Below are positions 49,906-63,748 of a stretch of DNA of 64,000 nucleotides, piece after piece. The stretch's first letter is position 1. Each line of letters begins with the position of its first letter. Source of the stretch: Sepiola atlantica (lineage: Eukaryota > Mollusca > Cephalopoda > Sepiida > Sepiolidae); the NCBI GenBank assembly GCA_963556195.1, contig OY744520.1:156048107-156112106 (forward strand), in the 5' to 3' direction. The notes beneath the pieces were generated by a model that saw only the letters and a list, made by a program, of their open reading frames with translations, was not told the origin of the DNA and ran no database searches. The position numbers and the translations under genes are program-made.

Positions 49906-52815
49906 TTATCGTTGTTATTATTTTTACTCATAAGGTGTTCTCACACAAGTTATCTTCAGTGAATTCCAACCAACAACAACTTGTCATGTTCCCTGGAGTA
50001 TGAGTGACAACAAGCCTCCCGAGAGTACCAGTACTATAACCCTTTTTCGATCACCACCGCAAATGATCTTGTGGTATCGCAACAGCCACCTACAATTGAT
50101 TTCTAGATGGCAACGACCATTGTACTCCCCTTGGATTTGGGTGGCAATATGCCTCTCCGCACACTTACAGTGGATGTCTGGTTAGTGCTGTCCCTCCTCG
50201 GTCTTCCCATACTATTTGATACTCTATGACTATTCTGTGTTATTTCAGCCGTGGCGGTGCCATTTTATCCATTCATTTTCTTCAGGGGGTGGGCAGATTA
50301 TGATGTTTCTTGTAGTTTCTGTTTCTTGGTTCGTGACGTGGTGTTCTCCGTTTAGTTTTGTGTTCTTCCTGTGTTAACTTCAATGTGACTGTTTACCATT
50401 CGTAGCTTATGCGGGTATGTTTCTGCATTCAAAGATTTTCTTTAACATTGCTGCTGTTTATATCATTGCCATCCTTTGTATCAGCTAAGTGATCTATTTG
50501 ATTCCAATTACCATTAATCTTTTCTCCATGTTTTGTCAGACTGTTACTAGTGCAGCTACGATGATAGGTATTAGATTTACTTTCTTCATGATCAATATTC
50601 CTTTCAGTTCTCTGGCATATTCCGTATATTTGCTTTGTGTTTCAGTCACCTTGATCCTCACCATGTGACGGCTGTAGGGGCGGAGTCTACGATTGGGCAG
50701 GATTTTGCTTCTTGTCGATTATTATGACATCCGGTCTCCTTACTTGTATATCTGTTTGTACATCCATATCCAAAATTATTTTCTGTGTTTCATTTTCCAG
50801 TTTTATGTTTGTACCATTTGTCTACGTGTTCAAATATTCAATCGTTTGCATAGTTTCAGGTGTACTGCTTTACAAATACAGTCGTGGCTGTTCTTGAATT
50901 CTTTTGGGCGTATTTACTGCATTCACTTATTATATAATTTACTGTTTCGTCTCTTTGTCCATACTATCTGCATTCACTGTTTTCCTGGGTTTTATATAGT
51001 TTAGCTTTAATGTACTTCATCCTAATCGCATTATTCTGTGCAGCAATCAGTAACGATTCCGTTTCACTATTCAAGTGTCCTTTGCTACGCCATGCCCAGC
51101 TATTTCCGTGTGTCTCTTCTCTTGTCAGTCTTATAAAGCGTCTATGTAGTTGTTTTCCTTCCCACTTTTCTTTTCTTGTTTGTTTCTAGTTTCGGTGCAT
51201 CTCGAGTTGTTCGTTTGGATGAGGTCTCTTTCTGTGCTGATTAGCCTTTCCGTGTTCTCGTTAAAGTATTATTTCAGCTCTTTTTGTGTCATTCACACAC
51301 TATTATCTACTTACCAGTTCTCTTCTCTTATTCGTTCTTTGTTATGTAGAGTATGTTGGTGTGTAGTGCGTTTTGCATGGTCATTCATTTTCTAGTCCTC
51401 TGGGCAAGATATCTGACTTCTTCTTTAGCCCAGCCTATGAATGGACCAAAGTATCTTATTAGTGATACTGACTAGGTGTTTATTTCTTTTACTAGATTAT
51501 TGCTATATAATTTCGTTTCAAAGAGTTTTCTTATTCTTTGCAAATATTATTTTCTAGTCTTCGCTTTTATTTCTGTAGACTTTATGGTGTCTGCTTTCAG
51601 AATTCCCAAAGATGTATAGCTCTCCTGTTCACCTAGCGCTCTCATCTCCTCTTGGTTAGGCAGTTCCATGCCTTATGTCATCTCTTGTTTTCCTTTTTTC
51701 ATCTCTAGCAGGGCACACTTTTCCTTTCCGAAGTGAATTTTAATGTTATTCTGAAGATTCTGGTCGTATTTATCAGCTTTTCCAGTTCTTTTTTGCTTTT
51801 TGCAAATAGTTTGAGCTCGTCCATTACATGAGGTTATTTATTATTTTTTCTGTGTCTGCCAACTTGTATCCTGTATCACATTTCTTGAGTATGTAGTGGG
51901 GTTGCATCATGTCTATTGTAAACAGTAGTGGTTATAGAACGTTTCTTTGGGAAATGTTTCTCTGTATGTTTTATATCAGTCAGGTGCTGTCCTCCAGCTG
52001 TCAGTTCTAGTTTCCATCTTTCTATTGCTTTCCTAATATGATCAATAATCCTATCAGGTATCTTGTATATTTTTAAGAATTTAATTATCCATACTTGAGG
52101 AATTCTGTCGTAAGTTTTATTGTAGTCAATCCATGCTACTTTTAAACATAGTTCACCCCGAACAAGCTAGGCCCCCACTGTAGACGTAAGAGGCTACTGA
52201 GAAATAGGGTGTATGTTAGGGAGCTGTGCAGCGAGATGTCTGTTTAGATTAGCTTTATATTTCTGCATGACAGTGCAGTCGGGGAAACAGGGAGCAGGAA
52301 AGAGGGTTCCAGGGGCTAGCAGTACAAGGAAAAAAGCTATTGGAGTAGAAGGCTCTTCGGCCTCTGGGGGCCATCCACAGTGAACGGATCCGATGTGGCT
52401 GATTGTCGGGTTGGTCTAGTGAATTTATGTCGATGGGGCACTAGTGCAGAAAGTTCATCAGAGCACAATACATTGAAGTACTTGTAAAACAGGATGCAAC
52501 TTTGTGGCGATGGGAGAGGGGCTGGAGCTTTTACTTTCTTTCAGGATATGTTGATATATGTATAGCAGATCATGCGTCCCTCTTTTTCTTTTTCTGGAGT
52601 CTTTTAGGTTCCTCGAGAGCATTCCACGATGTTTAAGGGATTAATAGATGTGTTATCTTAATTGTGCCGTTGGTAAACTGGTTATTGGTCTGTAGTTGCT
52701 TGGAATCGTTCCATTTTTGGCATCTTTTTCTATCAGCGTTGTCCTTTCTTTGGTCATCCACTCGGGTACGTCGGTTATCTAAATATATATTCTCAGTTTT
52801 TGTGCTAGTCTTTCA
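49906..52815 (-). pseudogene. Dong/R4-like LINE, RT to 3' end (copy 10), interrupted
   Basis: The most complete minus-strand copy. From high to low coordinates: an RT start with Pro-Glu-Trp-Met-Thr-Lys and Asn-Tyr-Arg-Pro-Ile-Thr-Ser-Leu-Pro-Thr (about 52770-52670), then an interruption at 52149-52640. RT then resumes with Thr-Tyr-Asp-Arg-Ile-Pro (about 52120), Pro-Asp-Arg-Ile-Ile-Asp-His and Leu-Phe-Ala-Lys-Ser-Lys-Lys-Glu (about 51810). The CCHC region is near 50950-51010. The endonuclease core Arg-Arg-Pro-Asp-Val-Ile-Ile-Ile-Asp-Lys-Lys is near 50700-50750. The 3' UTR runs down to CTCATAAGGTGTTCTCACAC at about 49928. Stops are frequent. Confidence 0.75.
52149..52640 (-). pseudogene. Nested LINE ORF2 tail of a jockey/CR1-type element
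   Basis: Minus-strand reading of about 52194-52540 gives Phe-Asn-Val-Leu-Cys-Ser-Asp-Glu-Leu, Pro-His-Arg-His-Lys-Phe-Thr-Arg-Pro-Thr-Arg-Gln, Ser-Asp-Pro-Phe-Thr-Val-Asp-Gly and then, after two shifts, a Trp-Asn-Pro-Leu motif, Ser-Leu-Phe-Pro and Lys-Ala-Asn-Leu-Asn-Arg-His-Leu, ending at a TAG (complement of 52194-52196). This is the C-terminal end of an ORF2 in the same general group as 8632-8805 and 57783-57880. It replaces part of the RT of copy 10, so it inserted after that copy. Confidence 0.65.
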
Positions 52816-54500
52816 TGTAGGGAATAATGGCAATAACAAGTGGCGTTCCCTGGTGTCTGTGACAGCAAGTCTCTCAAGATTTTCGCTCTTCCTACCTTTA
52901 TTGATAACTGTTGGAAATGGGTTTGCGTCATCGAAACAATCTTTTGCGTTGATTTCTCGCAAGCCACGATCATTTGTATACCCTATATGGCAATAAACCA
53001 CCTCAAAGTCCCAGTTCTCTTCGCACCGTTTAAGTGGAACTCTGGGTGGTGTTCTCCTAATCTTCCTTGTCCCTTCACACCCACTTATGTTAAGCCAGCC
53101 CAGTCTGGTGCCAACATATGTATGTGCATTTTTTTTTGGGGGGGGGGGGCAATTATTTTAGATTACTGTCTTTTTGTTTCCTTTCGTTAATGAGATGTTA
53201 TTTTTGGTTGGTTAGTGTATGTAGTTATAGTTGCTTGGCTTCCACATTATTGGATGTTCCTTTAGATTTCAGCTGTTTTCATTGCCGTCCACGGTATTGT
53301 CTCAATCTTCTCTTTAATTCACATTTCACGTTGTCTATTATTTCCAGGTTCTTCGGGATTAATTCTAGAGCTTCTACGATTATCTTTTGTTTCCTTGATC
53401 CTCACCATGTGACTTAACATTGTTGGCTTATGGTGTTCGCTCTACTTGTTTGAATGATTTTGTCTGTTTTTACTTACATGTTCCACAGGATTTATTGCTT
53501 TTCGTTTGCCAGTATGAATGAACGTATGTATGCATTCACTGTGCAGACGGTAATCGTCCGCTTGTTGTGCTAGTCTAAAATCAGTGTTCGATTCTGACCC
53601 CGGTCGCAGTGTTAATTGCCTCGTATCAGTCAGTTCTGCAACAGAAGCCTTCTCCCTCCAAGCGAACCCACAACTCCAGTTTAAACCAAGAAACAACAAT
53701 TCATTTTTTGGCAGCTACAATAGTAATGGTTTTCTTCTACTGAACAGCATACTGGCAAATGAGACATTCCCTTAGCTTAGAACCCATAGCTTGGACAGGC
53801 ATACAAACTTCAACTGACTGTGAGACGCCTCGAAGACCAAGTCTTCGTCTGCCTATCTGCTGGAAGATATGTAGATATCACCGGAACCAACCCAGAAAAA
53901 CGATTTAATATAATGGCCAGCATTATCTATGGACATGAAAATACTAATGATGAGGGTCGCTCGTATCTTTCTGGTCATTATTCTTACGAAACGCATGATG
54001 TTCATACCCAGGAAAAAGGAAACCTCGTATCTAAAAGAACAGTATCTTCTCAAGTTGACAAGTCAAATTCTGCGTGGCCAAACCTAAAATCAGAGATACT
54101 TCCCATATCTTGGGTGATTTCGTTTCCTTAGTTAAATATTTATCAGTTGCTGTAAATCCGTTTTTTAATGTATTGCAACTATGCAACCCACTAAACTGTG
54201 GTGTGCATGTTTACATCAGTTGTCTCCGGTTTGTGTCTGAACTATTTGTCTGTATTTTCAAAATGCAGTCGTTTGCATAGTGCCCAGCGTACAACATTTG
54301 CTAGCCATTGTGCTTGTGGTTGTAATCTTTCAGGGCGTGTTTACTGTATAGACTAATTATGTGATTAATAATTTCTCCTTTTTTATTAACTGTTTTTCAT
54401 CGGTTTTGTCTATTTCAGTTTCATATATTTCGTTCTGATCGCGTTATTCGGTACGGCTCTTAGTACCGATTATGTTTCTCTGTCCAAGTTTGAGGTATGT
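52816..54500 (-). mobile_element. Dong/R4-like LINE 3' part (copy 11) with an unrelated insertion
   Basis: 52816-53430 has the family UTR blocks (for example a GGCAATAACAAGTGGCGTTC start and CCTGTGTGGTATCAGCC-like words). About 54170-54480 matches the CCHC-region DNA of copy 10 (50790-51060), so the LINE resumes there. 53440-54170 has no counterpart in other copies. A run of about 10 G lies near 53140. Confidence 0.55.
53440..54170. other. Insertion of unknown nature inside LINE copy 11
   Basis: This stretch is less AT-rich and holds two open frames on the plus strand: 53584-53775 (63 codons) and 53820-54131 (103 codons). The second is hydrophilic with no known motif. A pol III B-box-like word, GTGTTCGATTC, occurs at 53585. 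It could be a retrocopied exon fragment, a SINE-like unit or another element. I do not recognise a protein family. Confidence 0.35.
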
Positions 54501-54787
54501 CTCAACATACTTTTCAGGTTAATTTACCTGTAATAATGTCTCGTAAGATATGAGGTGCACAATCACACGCACAGAAACAAAAGGGGCAGTTACAACAAGA
54601 CAAGACACAGTTACACAATGAAAATAAAACAGAGACGTGCAGTTAAATGAACAGTAAACAGAGTTCAGCAGTAATTCTTTTAAGGATTGATATATTAAGA
54701 TTATGCGCTATTGTAAACTTTAGATTTCAAACTTTAAAATATTTGAAACTCTGAGATAAATATTCCTGCGTCTCGATACCGCTTAAA
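54501..54787. other. Noncoding spacer left of the giant ATT array
   Basis: A-rich, no match to the LINE family, nothing recognised. Confidence 0.45.
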
Positions 54788-56901
<2,114 letters not shown>

Positions 56902-57323
56902 TAACTCACTAGGAGTTCTCACACCGGTCATCATCAGTGATTGGTCACTGATAATAAACGGTTGTGTAACCTGGAGTATGGGGGACAACAAGTCTCCCTA
57001 GATTTCCAGTACTCGCCACTACTTTTCTATAACCATTGGAAATGACTTTGCGTTACAGAAACAACCACTTACCATTGATTTCCCGCTGGTAACTAACATT
57101 GGTTTTCTCTAAGTGTTAAAGTGGCAATGAGCATCCCTAAGGTCCCAGTACTCTCCGCACTTTTCAACTGTAGGTCTTGTTTGTGCTCTCCCTCATTTGT
57201 GTTTACATTCTAGTTAACTCTTCGCAACTATTTTGTGTATTATAAGCCGAGGCTGGTTTCATCACTTTATTTTTTATTTGTCTAATTGGAGGGCGGTGGC
57301 AGTTCATGAAATTTCTTGCAGTT

Positions 57324-57325
<2 letters not shown>
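56902..57325 (-). mobile_element. Dong/R4-like LINE 3' UTR (copy 12)
   Basis: Starts on the plus strand with TAACTCACTAGGAGTTCTCA and carries all the shared UTR blocks, among the best preserved in the window. Truncated at the next (ATT)n array. Confidence 0.75.
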
Positions 57326-57387
<62 letters not shown>

Positions 57388-57408
57388 CATCATCATCATC
57401 ATCATCAT
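57326..57408. repeat. (ATT)n(ATC)n microsatellite
   Basis: About 20 ATT units followed by about seven ATC units. Confidence 0.95.
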
Positions 57409-57440
57409 TTACTTACTAGAGGTTATCACATGAGTCATAA
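57409..57440 (-). mobile_element. Dong/R4-like LINE extreme 3' end (copy 13)
   Basis: TTACTTACTAGAGGTTATCA, then ATGAGTCAT, matches only the terminal 30 bp of the family. It is placed, as usual, beside a trinucleotide array. Confidence 0.5.
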
Positions 57441-57782
57441 CGCTTATTTTCTATAATGCCACATGATTTACCTGTCCGTTATAGCCGTTTTCTTGATCTC
57501 ACTAAGAAAAACGTTATCCATTAACAACCAATTTCCATCTGGCCATGTCCTTGAATGAGCTCAAGACTTCATAATATAAATCAATTGTGCACTAAAGTGT
57601 ATTCTTGCTCCGGTTTATCATACATGTCAAAAACATAGATGAGTAAAATTAGACTCAGCTCTATAGGTTTCTCCACCCAGGTATTTAATTTTTAAAAACT
57701 TTTATTCACCCTCAAATAAGGTTTATTGCCACTGAGACATAAGCAGCTTCTGTATTAGGGGTCAAATTTATCGGGAAGTAAC

Positions 57783-57880
57783 CTAAGTAGGGAGTTGGGT
57801 AGGAAGATGTTTTTTCACATTACATGTACATGGCTGCATGTTGGTACGATCAGGGAAACAGGGAGCAATGGGGGAATTCT
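57783..57880 (-). pseudogene. LINE ORF2 tail, jockey/CR1-type
   Basis: Minus-strand codons encode Phe-Pro-His-Cys-Ser-Leu-Phe-Pro, then after one shift Asp-Arg-Thr-Asn-Met-Gln and Lys-Lys-His-Leu-Pro-Thr-Gln-Leu, ending at a TAG (complement of 57783-57785). It is closely parallel to the end of the relic at 52194-52300. Only the last 30 or so codons remain. Confidence 0.55.
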
Positions 57881-59775
57881 AAAGCCATGAGGTGTTATCT
57901 CCCTTTTTCTCCAAGGGTTGGTGTTCGTGTAAATCTCTTTCACTTCTAGAAGCACGTTGTTATCTAAAAAGCATTGGAGTACCGTTTAATCAATTCACCT
58001 ATGTAGACCAAATATGTAAGAAGTGAAGTTGCAACATAGATGACTAAATCAGATTTTAGAAGAACATGAAGTAGTACTTAGAATTCGAGAAAATTGTTTA
58101 GAATAAAGTGTGATGAATATTGTTATTAAGAATGTAAATCCGAAAAAAATTGCTTCATTTTTTAAAACACGTTTGCAAAAAATACATTGTTTTCTTTATG
58201 GGAACAGAAAGTTAAGCAACCTATGTAATTTGTTATTGGGAATGTATAACTTCATAATAAGATGTTGACAGTGATTGGATTCATTCGTAGTCGGTATGCA
58301 GAGAATTCAGAAGTGAGAAGTATAATTATTCTAATCAAGCACTGAAAAGGGTGTAGAAGATATATGGATTGTGATTGTTGTGAAATGGTAAACAGGAACA
58401 CTGAAGAATCATCTTCCGAAGTGACCAAATGTTTACGAAAACTTTTAGCTATAGGTCATAATTGTAAGTGGTGAAGGGTACGTTACCTCTTAGCGATATA
58501 TAACGCGTGGCAAATACGAGATCTAAAAACTAATGTGTTCCCCATTTTATTTTTAAATTTGGTGTTGGAATGAATAACTTTTCAACAAACAATGTTATTT
58601 GTATTTTTGTAAACGTTTTTCTCCTTAAATTATACATATTTCAGATAGAGCGTACGAGGCTACTGTGATAGGATCCAGATTTATAAGGGAACCTGGATGG
58701 GAAGTTGACCAGCAATACGCTGTTTCCTGGGGATTACAGTCTTACATTATAGCTCGTATTCTACCTGCGATTAAATAACGTGACAAGCAATGTAGAGCAT
58801 GCTAACATCTTGCCCGTGGACTCATATGCAGACGATCAGTTGATATCAGTAGTAGTTGAAGAAGTCGTCGATAGAGGTAGGTGGTTTACGTAGAACTTAC
58901 AACGTATATTTCCCTCATCAGGTGGCAAGTAAATGCATACTTTGTTATTGTTATTATAATGTTTATTAAGAGAATATCGAGAGTGCATTGAAGTAAAGTC
59001 CGTGGCTGTTATTCACATAAAACAAATATTTAAATCTCCCAAATAATTCTTAAATAAAGCGTAGAATATCCAAAGACTTACCTAGAAGAATTTGCTAGGT
59101 TTCTTTGTGATTAAAAGCAAACAATCCTGGGCATGGAAACAAGAATGCCTTATTATGTGTTCGTTAGTTTCTCGTATCCTATCAATATCCTGAAATAACA
59201 CAATGTATCCGATGGAAAAACAGAAAAATAATCTTAGCTATTATTGTATGTCTAAAGGAATCAATACTTTCGTTGAGATTGAAGTTCTTTTGAAAGTTAA
59301 TGGATTTCAGAAACTATGAGATTGGTTTTGCATGGATATTTAGGTAGTTTTAGAATCTAATACATGGCAGAAACCCTTTTATTATTGTGAAGAAAAGGCT
59401 CTATAATTTGGTCAGGCATTACTTGGAGAGTAAACTATTTGTAATGTAGACACACGTTTTAGAACTCGAAAAAATTGTTTTGTTTTTCTTTTTAAGACTT
59501 ATCCTAATAGAAATTGGCCAATGCTGTTTTTGAATCTGATCCACGTGAATGAGTGTTAAAGCTTTGGTTAATATCCATAATTAGTATTTTTAAGGTCGTT
59601 ACAGCCGGCAATTTAAGGGAGCGTTATTCCAATTTGACTAATATTTTGTAGAGAATGTTTGAAATAAGGGTATATCTCCATGATACATTTATCCAATAAT
59701 TTACGACGAAAATTCAAATTATCTAATAACAGTTTTATATTTTGGAAATAGCCAACTAGGATTAATAACAATTTG

Positions 59776-59776
<1 letters not shown>
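57881..59776. other. AT-rich noncoding stretch
   Basis: No gene recognised. 58645-58780 weakly resembles the tail region of the LINE relics at 52149 and 57783 (shared GTACGAGGCTACTGTGATAGG-like phrase), too diverged to annotate. Confidence 0.4.

Positions 59777-59860
<84 letters not shown>
59777..59860. repeat. (TC)n(TA)n microsatellite
   Basis: About 16 CT units followed by about 26 TA units. Confidence 0.95.
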
Positions 59861-59864
<4 letters not shown>

Positions 59865-62800
59865 GTAAAAAATCTGTGTGTATTTATGTATGTATGCATG
59901 TATGTATGTATGCAAAAGTCTCCGAAACTACTTAACGAAGCATCATAAATTTGATATTCTCCTTCACCGGCGTTTATTCGGACACATAATACCTGAAAAT
60001 TAAAAAACAATATTTATTCTATGAAGGTAAACGTATTACGTTTTTTGTTAGGATGATCAATTTTTATCGCATTTTTATTTTGTTTGCTCTGCGCATATGC
60101 AATCTTTTCTGATACTTCTGTTATAACAACAACACACACTTTTCAAACAACGAAGGTGTTTTGACTAGCCCTACTTAGATTTTATAACCTGTTATCGTCA
60201 TATTAATAATATTATTGTTTACTAATAATACTTTTTAAAGCAGAGAGAGGGGAGATAAAAAACATCAACCTTTAAAAACTTAAAATCTATAAATAACTTT
60301 GCTGATTAAATCAAAAACATCCACTCTGCGTTCGCATACATTCGATTTTCTTTGGGATTTTTTTGGTATTTATCATTGTCTAAAATGTTTTTCATGAATG
60401 TATACATGACAACCACGGACAAATCCGTTTATGTTTAAAGACTATAACAGTTAAACAACTGTTATCGATGTAGCATTCCGGTTCAGTCACCTCTTCTGTT
60501 AAAACAACAAAAACTGCTATACATGTTTTGTTGTTTTGCGTTCTTTTAACCTGTCTTCATTTTTATTTTATTTTTTATTCGCTAAAAGAAAAAAACTGTT
60601 ATTACGCTCTACAAATAAATACGTCCAAATTTGTTCTTTCTTTATAAACCTTTTATTTTGAAATAAATTTACAAACTTTTTCCTGTAAGCAAAAAGTTTA
60701 CACAAACGAAGCTGCAATACTTTTCCGGTTGTAGTCAGTGAATGGAAAAATCTTTCCAGACTGAAACAATTTTAATTTTTGTCTAAATCTAGAGTGCTCT
60801 ATTATAAAAGAATCTACAAAAAACTGTTATCGTCATATTAATAATACTAGGTTTATTTTTTTAATATTTGAAGATTTTATGTCAGAAAAAATCCCATCAA
60901 CCTTTGATAAAATACATTTAAAAAATCTTCAACCCAATCTAACCTTTGCTGATTAAAAAAGAAACATGTCTCGTCATTTGCACTCTCTGTGTTCGCATAC
61001 TTTCCATTTATTTGGTTTTAAAGATATTGGGCTGAGATACTTTTTTTTCAACGATAGAGAAGAAATGAGAAATCATACATGTTTACATTATACTTCGGGT
61101 TTCCTTCAATCAAACCCAATTTTCTATTTTAATAATAAACAAAACATGTTGCAAATTTGTTTTTGTTTTGAGTTGTTTTAACATTTAATATGTGACGTCA
61201 TAGTTTCTTAGTCTCGTCAACCAATCACATAACCGTATTTTTACTCGTTTTTATCTGAACCTTTGCTGGCCCTAAGTCTTTCATCTCGGCCAACTCCTGT
61301 CAACCACATACCGGGTCATGAAATTAAATAAAAACAAAGGAAATTTGATGCCTTTATTGTAGAAATATTTGTCTCTGACATTAATACGTCACAGGTTGTT
61401 ATATCATTTCTTCATTTCGGTCATATCTCCTTTCCTGAAAGGTGCTTTTGAGGTCGGTAAACGGCAAGTAGTCACTTGGGGGACAGATTTGGAAAATCAG
61501 GTGGTTGTAAAAGCAATTCAAAGTGCATTTAAAACTGTTTTCTGATTGTTATGATGAAATTGTCACACGGTGTATTCTCTTGGTTAAAGTGAAGTTTTGT
61601 CTTCATTTGATTCCATTTTGGGGGATTTCTTCATTCGAACATAACGCGTTGTTGTTTTCGATAAACTGTGAGAAAATGTTGAAACTACTTTGAGCACATC
61701 TTTCTCATTGACAAATGTGCATGTTTCCCGGGACAACTGTCAGATTTTGGCGTACTCAGTATCCAGCATGATTTGTGCATGTATAACCACGTTTAAATTC
61801 AGAATCCCAGCTCATAATCCTTGTTTCTGACACAACAGAGTTATAATAAGACTTATCAAGCCTTTGCTTTGTTTGAACAGTAATTTTCTCATCGGAAACT
61901 TAGGTTAGCTAAGTTAGTTTGAAACACAATTTCTAAAATCCGTCCGACACATGCACGCATGAAAAACGGGCGTTCATCTCAATAGTGATGTCAGCTATAT
62001 GTCACGTCCAACACTTATTGCGTGACGTGTTACAGCACAATAAATATTCACTCCCCAAATTGGGCGCATGCAATACAAAAACAAATAGCATCTTTTGTTC
62101 AACCTGTGATTTCAAAGAATATAGTGCGTACCTCACAATCCAGTTTAGTCCCTGCAACGGAGAGGGGGGTGAATTCCCTTGACAAACAAAAAGAGACACA
62201 CGCAAACTTATGTACACCCAACGAAGAACCAACCCACGTTGTTTACTGAATGCATATATACAGTGCGTACGTACACTCTACCAGAAACAAAAACAGGTAC
62301 GCTAATATACACACACATTCCATTTACACGAACGTAAATACAAATGGCGCTATCCTAAAAAAACATGATTACTCATTTTCCCCTTCCTGACAAAACACCT
62401 TTCTTTGATCACAACATTTTCAGATTCTTTTAACTCCCATTGTTTACAAACTCTTCATTTCTTATTGTCTTAACAAATTTCTCAATAAAAAATTATTATC
62501 GTGTATGCATAGACTTTGTCATCTTTCATTTCTTTGGATAAAGTACTATCATCTACAATGTTTCAGGTTCGAATACCGGTATCACCCGTTTCTAACTTTT
62601 AACTTTGAAATATGTAAATTACAGTATTACATTTAAATATGCTTAGACTATTTTTTATTATACAACATCATTTCTCTTTATATTATTGAGAAAGCAAATG
62701 TGGAAACGGAAGAACGCGGCATCAAGAATTTCATTGCGTCTTGTTCTACTCGGCGTTGTCCAGGAGCAATAAATATAAGATAAAAGTCTTACATTTAAAA

Positions 62801-63052
62801 GGGATAGCTCCGGTAAATGAATTACATTACTTTTTTGTAAACAACGAAAACAAATGAGAGAGGGATGGGATGGGTGGAAGAAAACGAAATGATCGTAGAA
62901 AAGGGCAAGATAATGAAGGGGAAGGGAAAGGAGAAATATAAATAGAGTGCTGGAGAGAGGGAAGTTTTAATATAAAGATGTTACACATACACTATTTAAT
63001 TTCCTCTATGTTGTTATTTTATGGTCCGGGCAACGCCGGGTTGCGCTGCTAG
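59808..63052 (+). mobile_element. Candidate non-autonomous Helitron
   Basis: The right end reads CCGGGCAACGCCGGG, ten more bases, then CTAG followed by T (63049-63053): a GC hairpin just upstream of a CTRR terminus at an A/T-rich target, as in Helitrons. The left end has TCTATATATA, then a TATG-rich stretch and a CTCCGAAACTACTTAACGAA phrase typical of Helitron 5' regions. No Rep or helicase coding was seen in the 3.2 kb between, so it would be non-autonomous. The two ends may also belong to different copies. Confidence 0.45.
60188..61035. repeat. Direct duplication of about 210 bp, spaced about 635 bp
   Basis: 60188-60400 and 60822-61035 share CTGTTATCGTCATATTAATAAT, then CATCAACCTTT, CTTTGCTGATTAAA and CTCTG(C/T)GTTCGCATAC in the same order. 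It lies inside the Helitron candidate. Confidence 0.7.
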
Positions 63053-63053
63053 T

Positions 63054-63698
63054 ATAAATATAAAAGAATGTCACGAAAAGTTTGATAAAAGTATTATAAA
63101 CAGAAGCGGGTATGAAATTAGCTGGAACTACGATGCTGGCAATTTTCTTCCAAACGGCGCCACCGTATTCGTACGGTACGCGATCGTGTAATGTAAGCAA
63201 AATAACAGACACTTTGACTAAAACCTTTCGTTCAATTTCCGTTTACACAACGTTTGTTTAAAAGTAGTTATCAGTCAATCAATCTTGCGATGTGTAAAAA
63301 TCTATCTGCATATGCTCATTTACTTTTTGGGATGGTATTTCACGTATCAAACTAAATGGACCCTTCACATTTTGTGTAATAGAGATGTGTTACCTGGCAA
63401 GAGACAATTCCCGATAATTATCTAAAAATTATCACCATGGACATGAACTGATGTAAAACTGGAATTCCTACACCAGATGATGATAGTGGGTTTCACATCG
63501 TAACCACCCGAGAGATGCCGAGGCAATTAGCCAATAAGCTGTCAGCTTGCAGATGACAAATTTTCCAACCAATATTGAAATTGATTAAAGCCAGAAGACC
63601 GGAATACTCTTTGGAGAGAGGTCTGCGAAGGCCATCTGTTACTAAATCCTCGTCTGACCGGAGGCCCTGAGGATATGATTGAGATAGACAAGTCTCTA
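63054..63698. other. Noncoding spacer
   Basis: No gene recognised on either strand. Confidence 0.4.
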
Positions 63699-63748
63699 TT
63701 AAACCCTAACCCTAACCTTAACTCTAACCCGACCCTAACCCTTACCCG
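63699..63748. repeat. Interstitial telomere-like repeat (CCCTAA)n
   Basis: About eight hexamer units of CCCTAA or near variants (CCTTAA, CTCTAA, CCCGAC, CCCTTA). This is the complementary strand of the metazoan TTAGGG telomere repeat. Confidence 0.85.

Noticed and set aside
53570..53605. GTGTTCGATTCTGACC, a possible SINE head
   Set aside because: Only the B-box-like half is convincing; kept as a note within the unknown insertion.
61193..61200. TGACGTCA as a promoter of a host gene
   Set aside because: No coding exon follows, and the same word occurs twice near 20.7 kb in repeat DNA.
62560..62590. GGTTCGAATACCGGTAT, a B-box-like word
   Set aside because: The upstream sequence does not form the other arms of a tRNA and there is no SINE-like tail.
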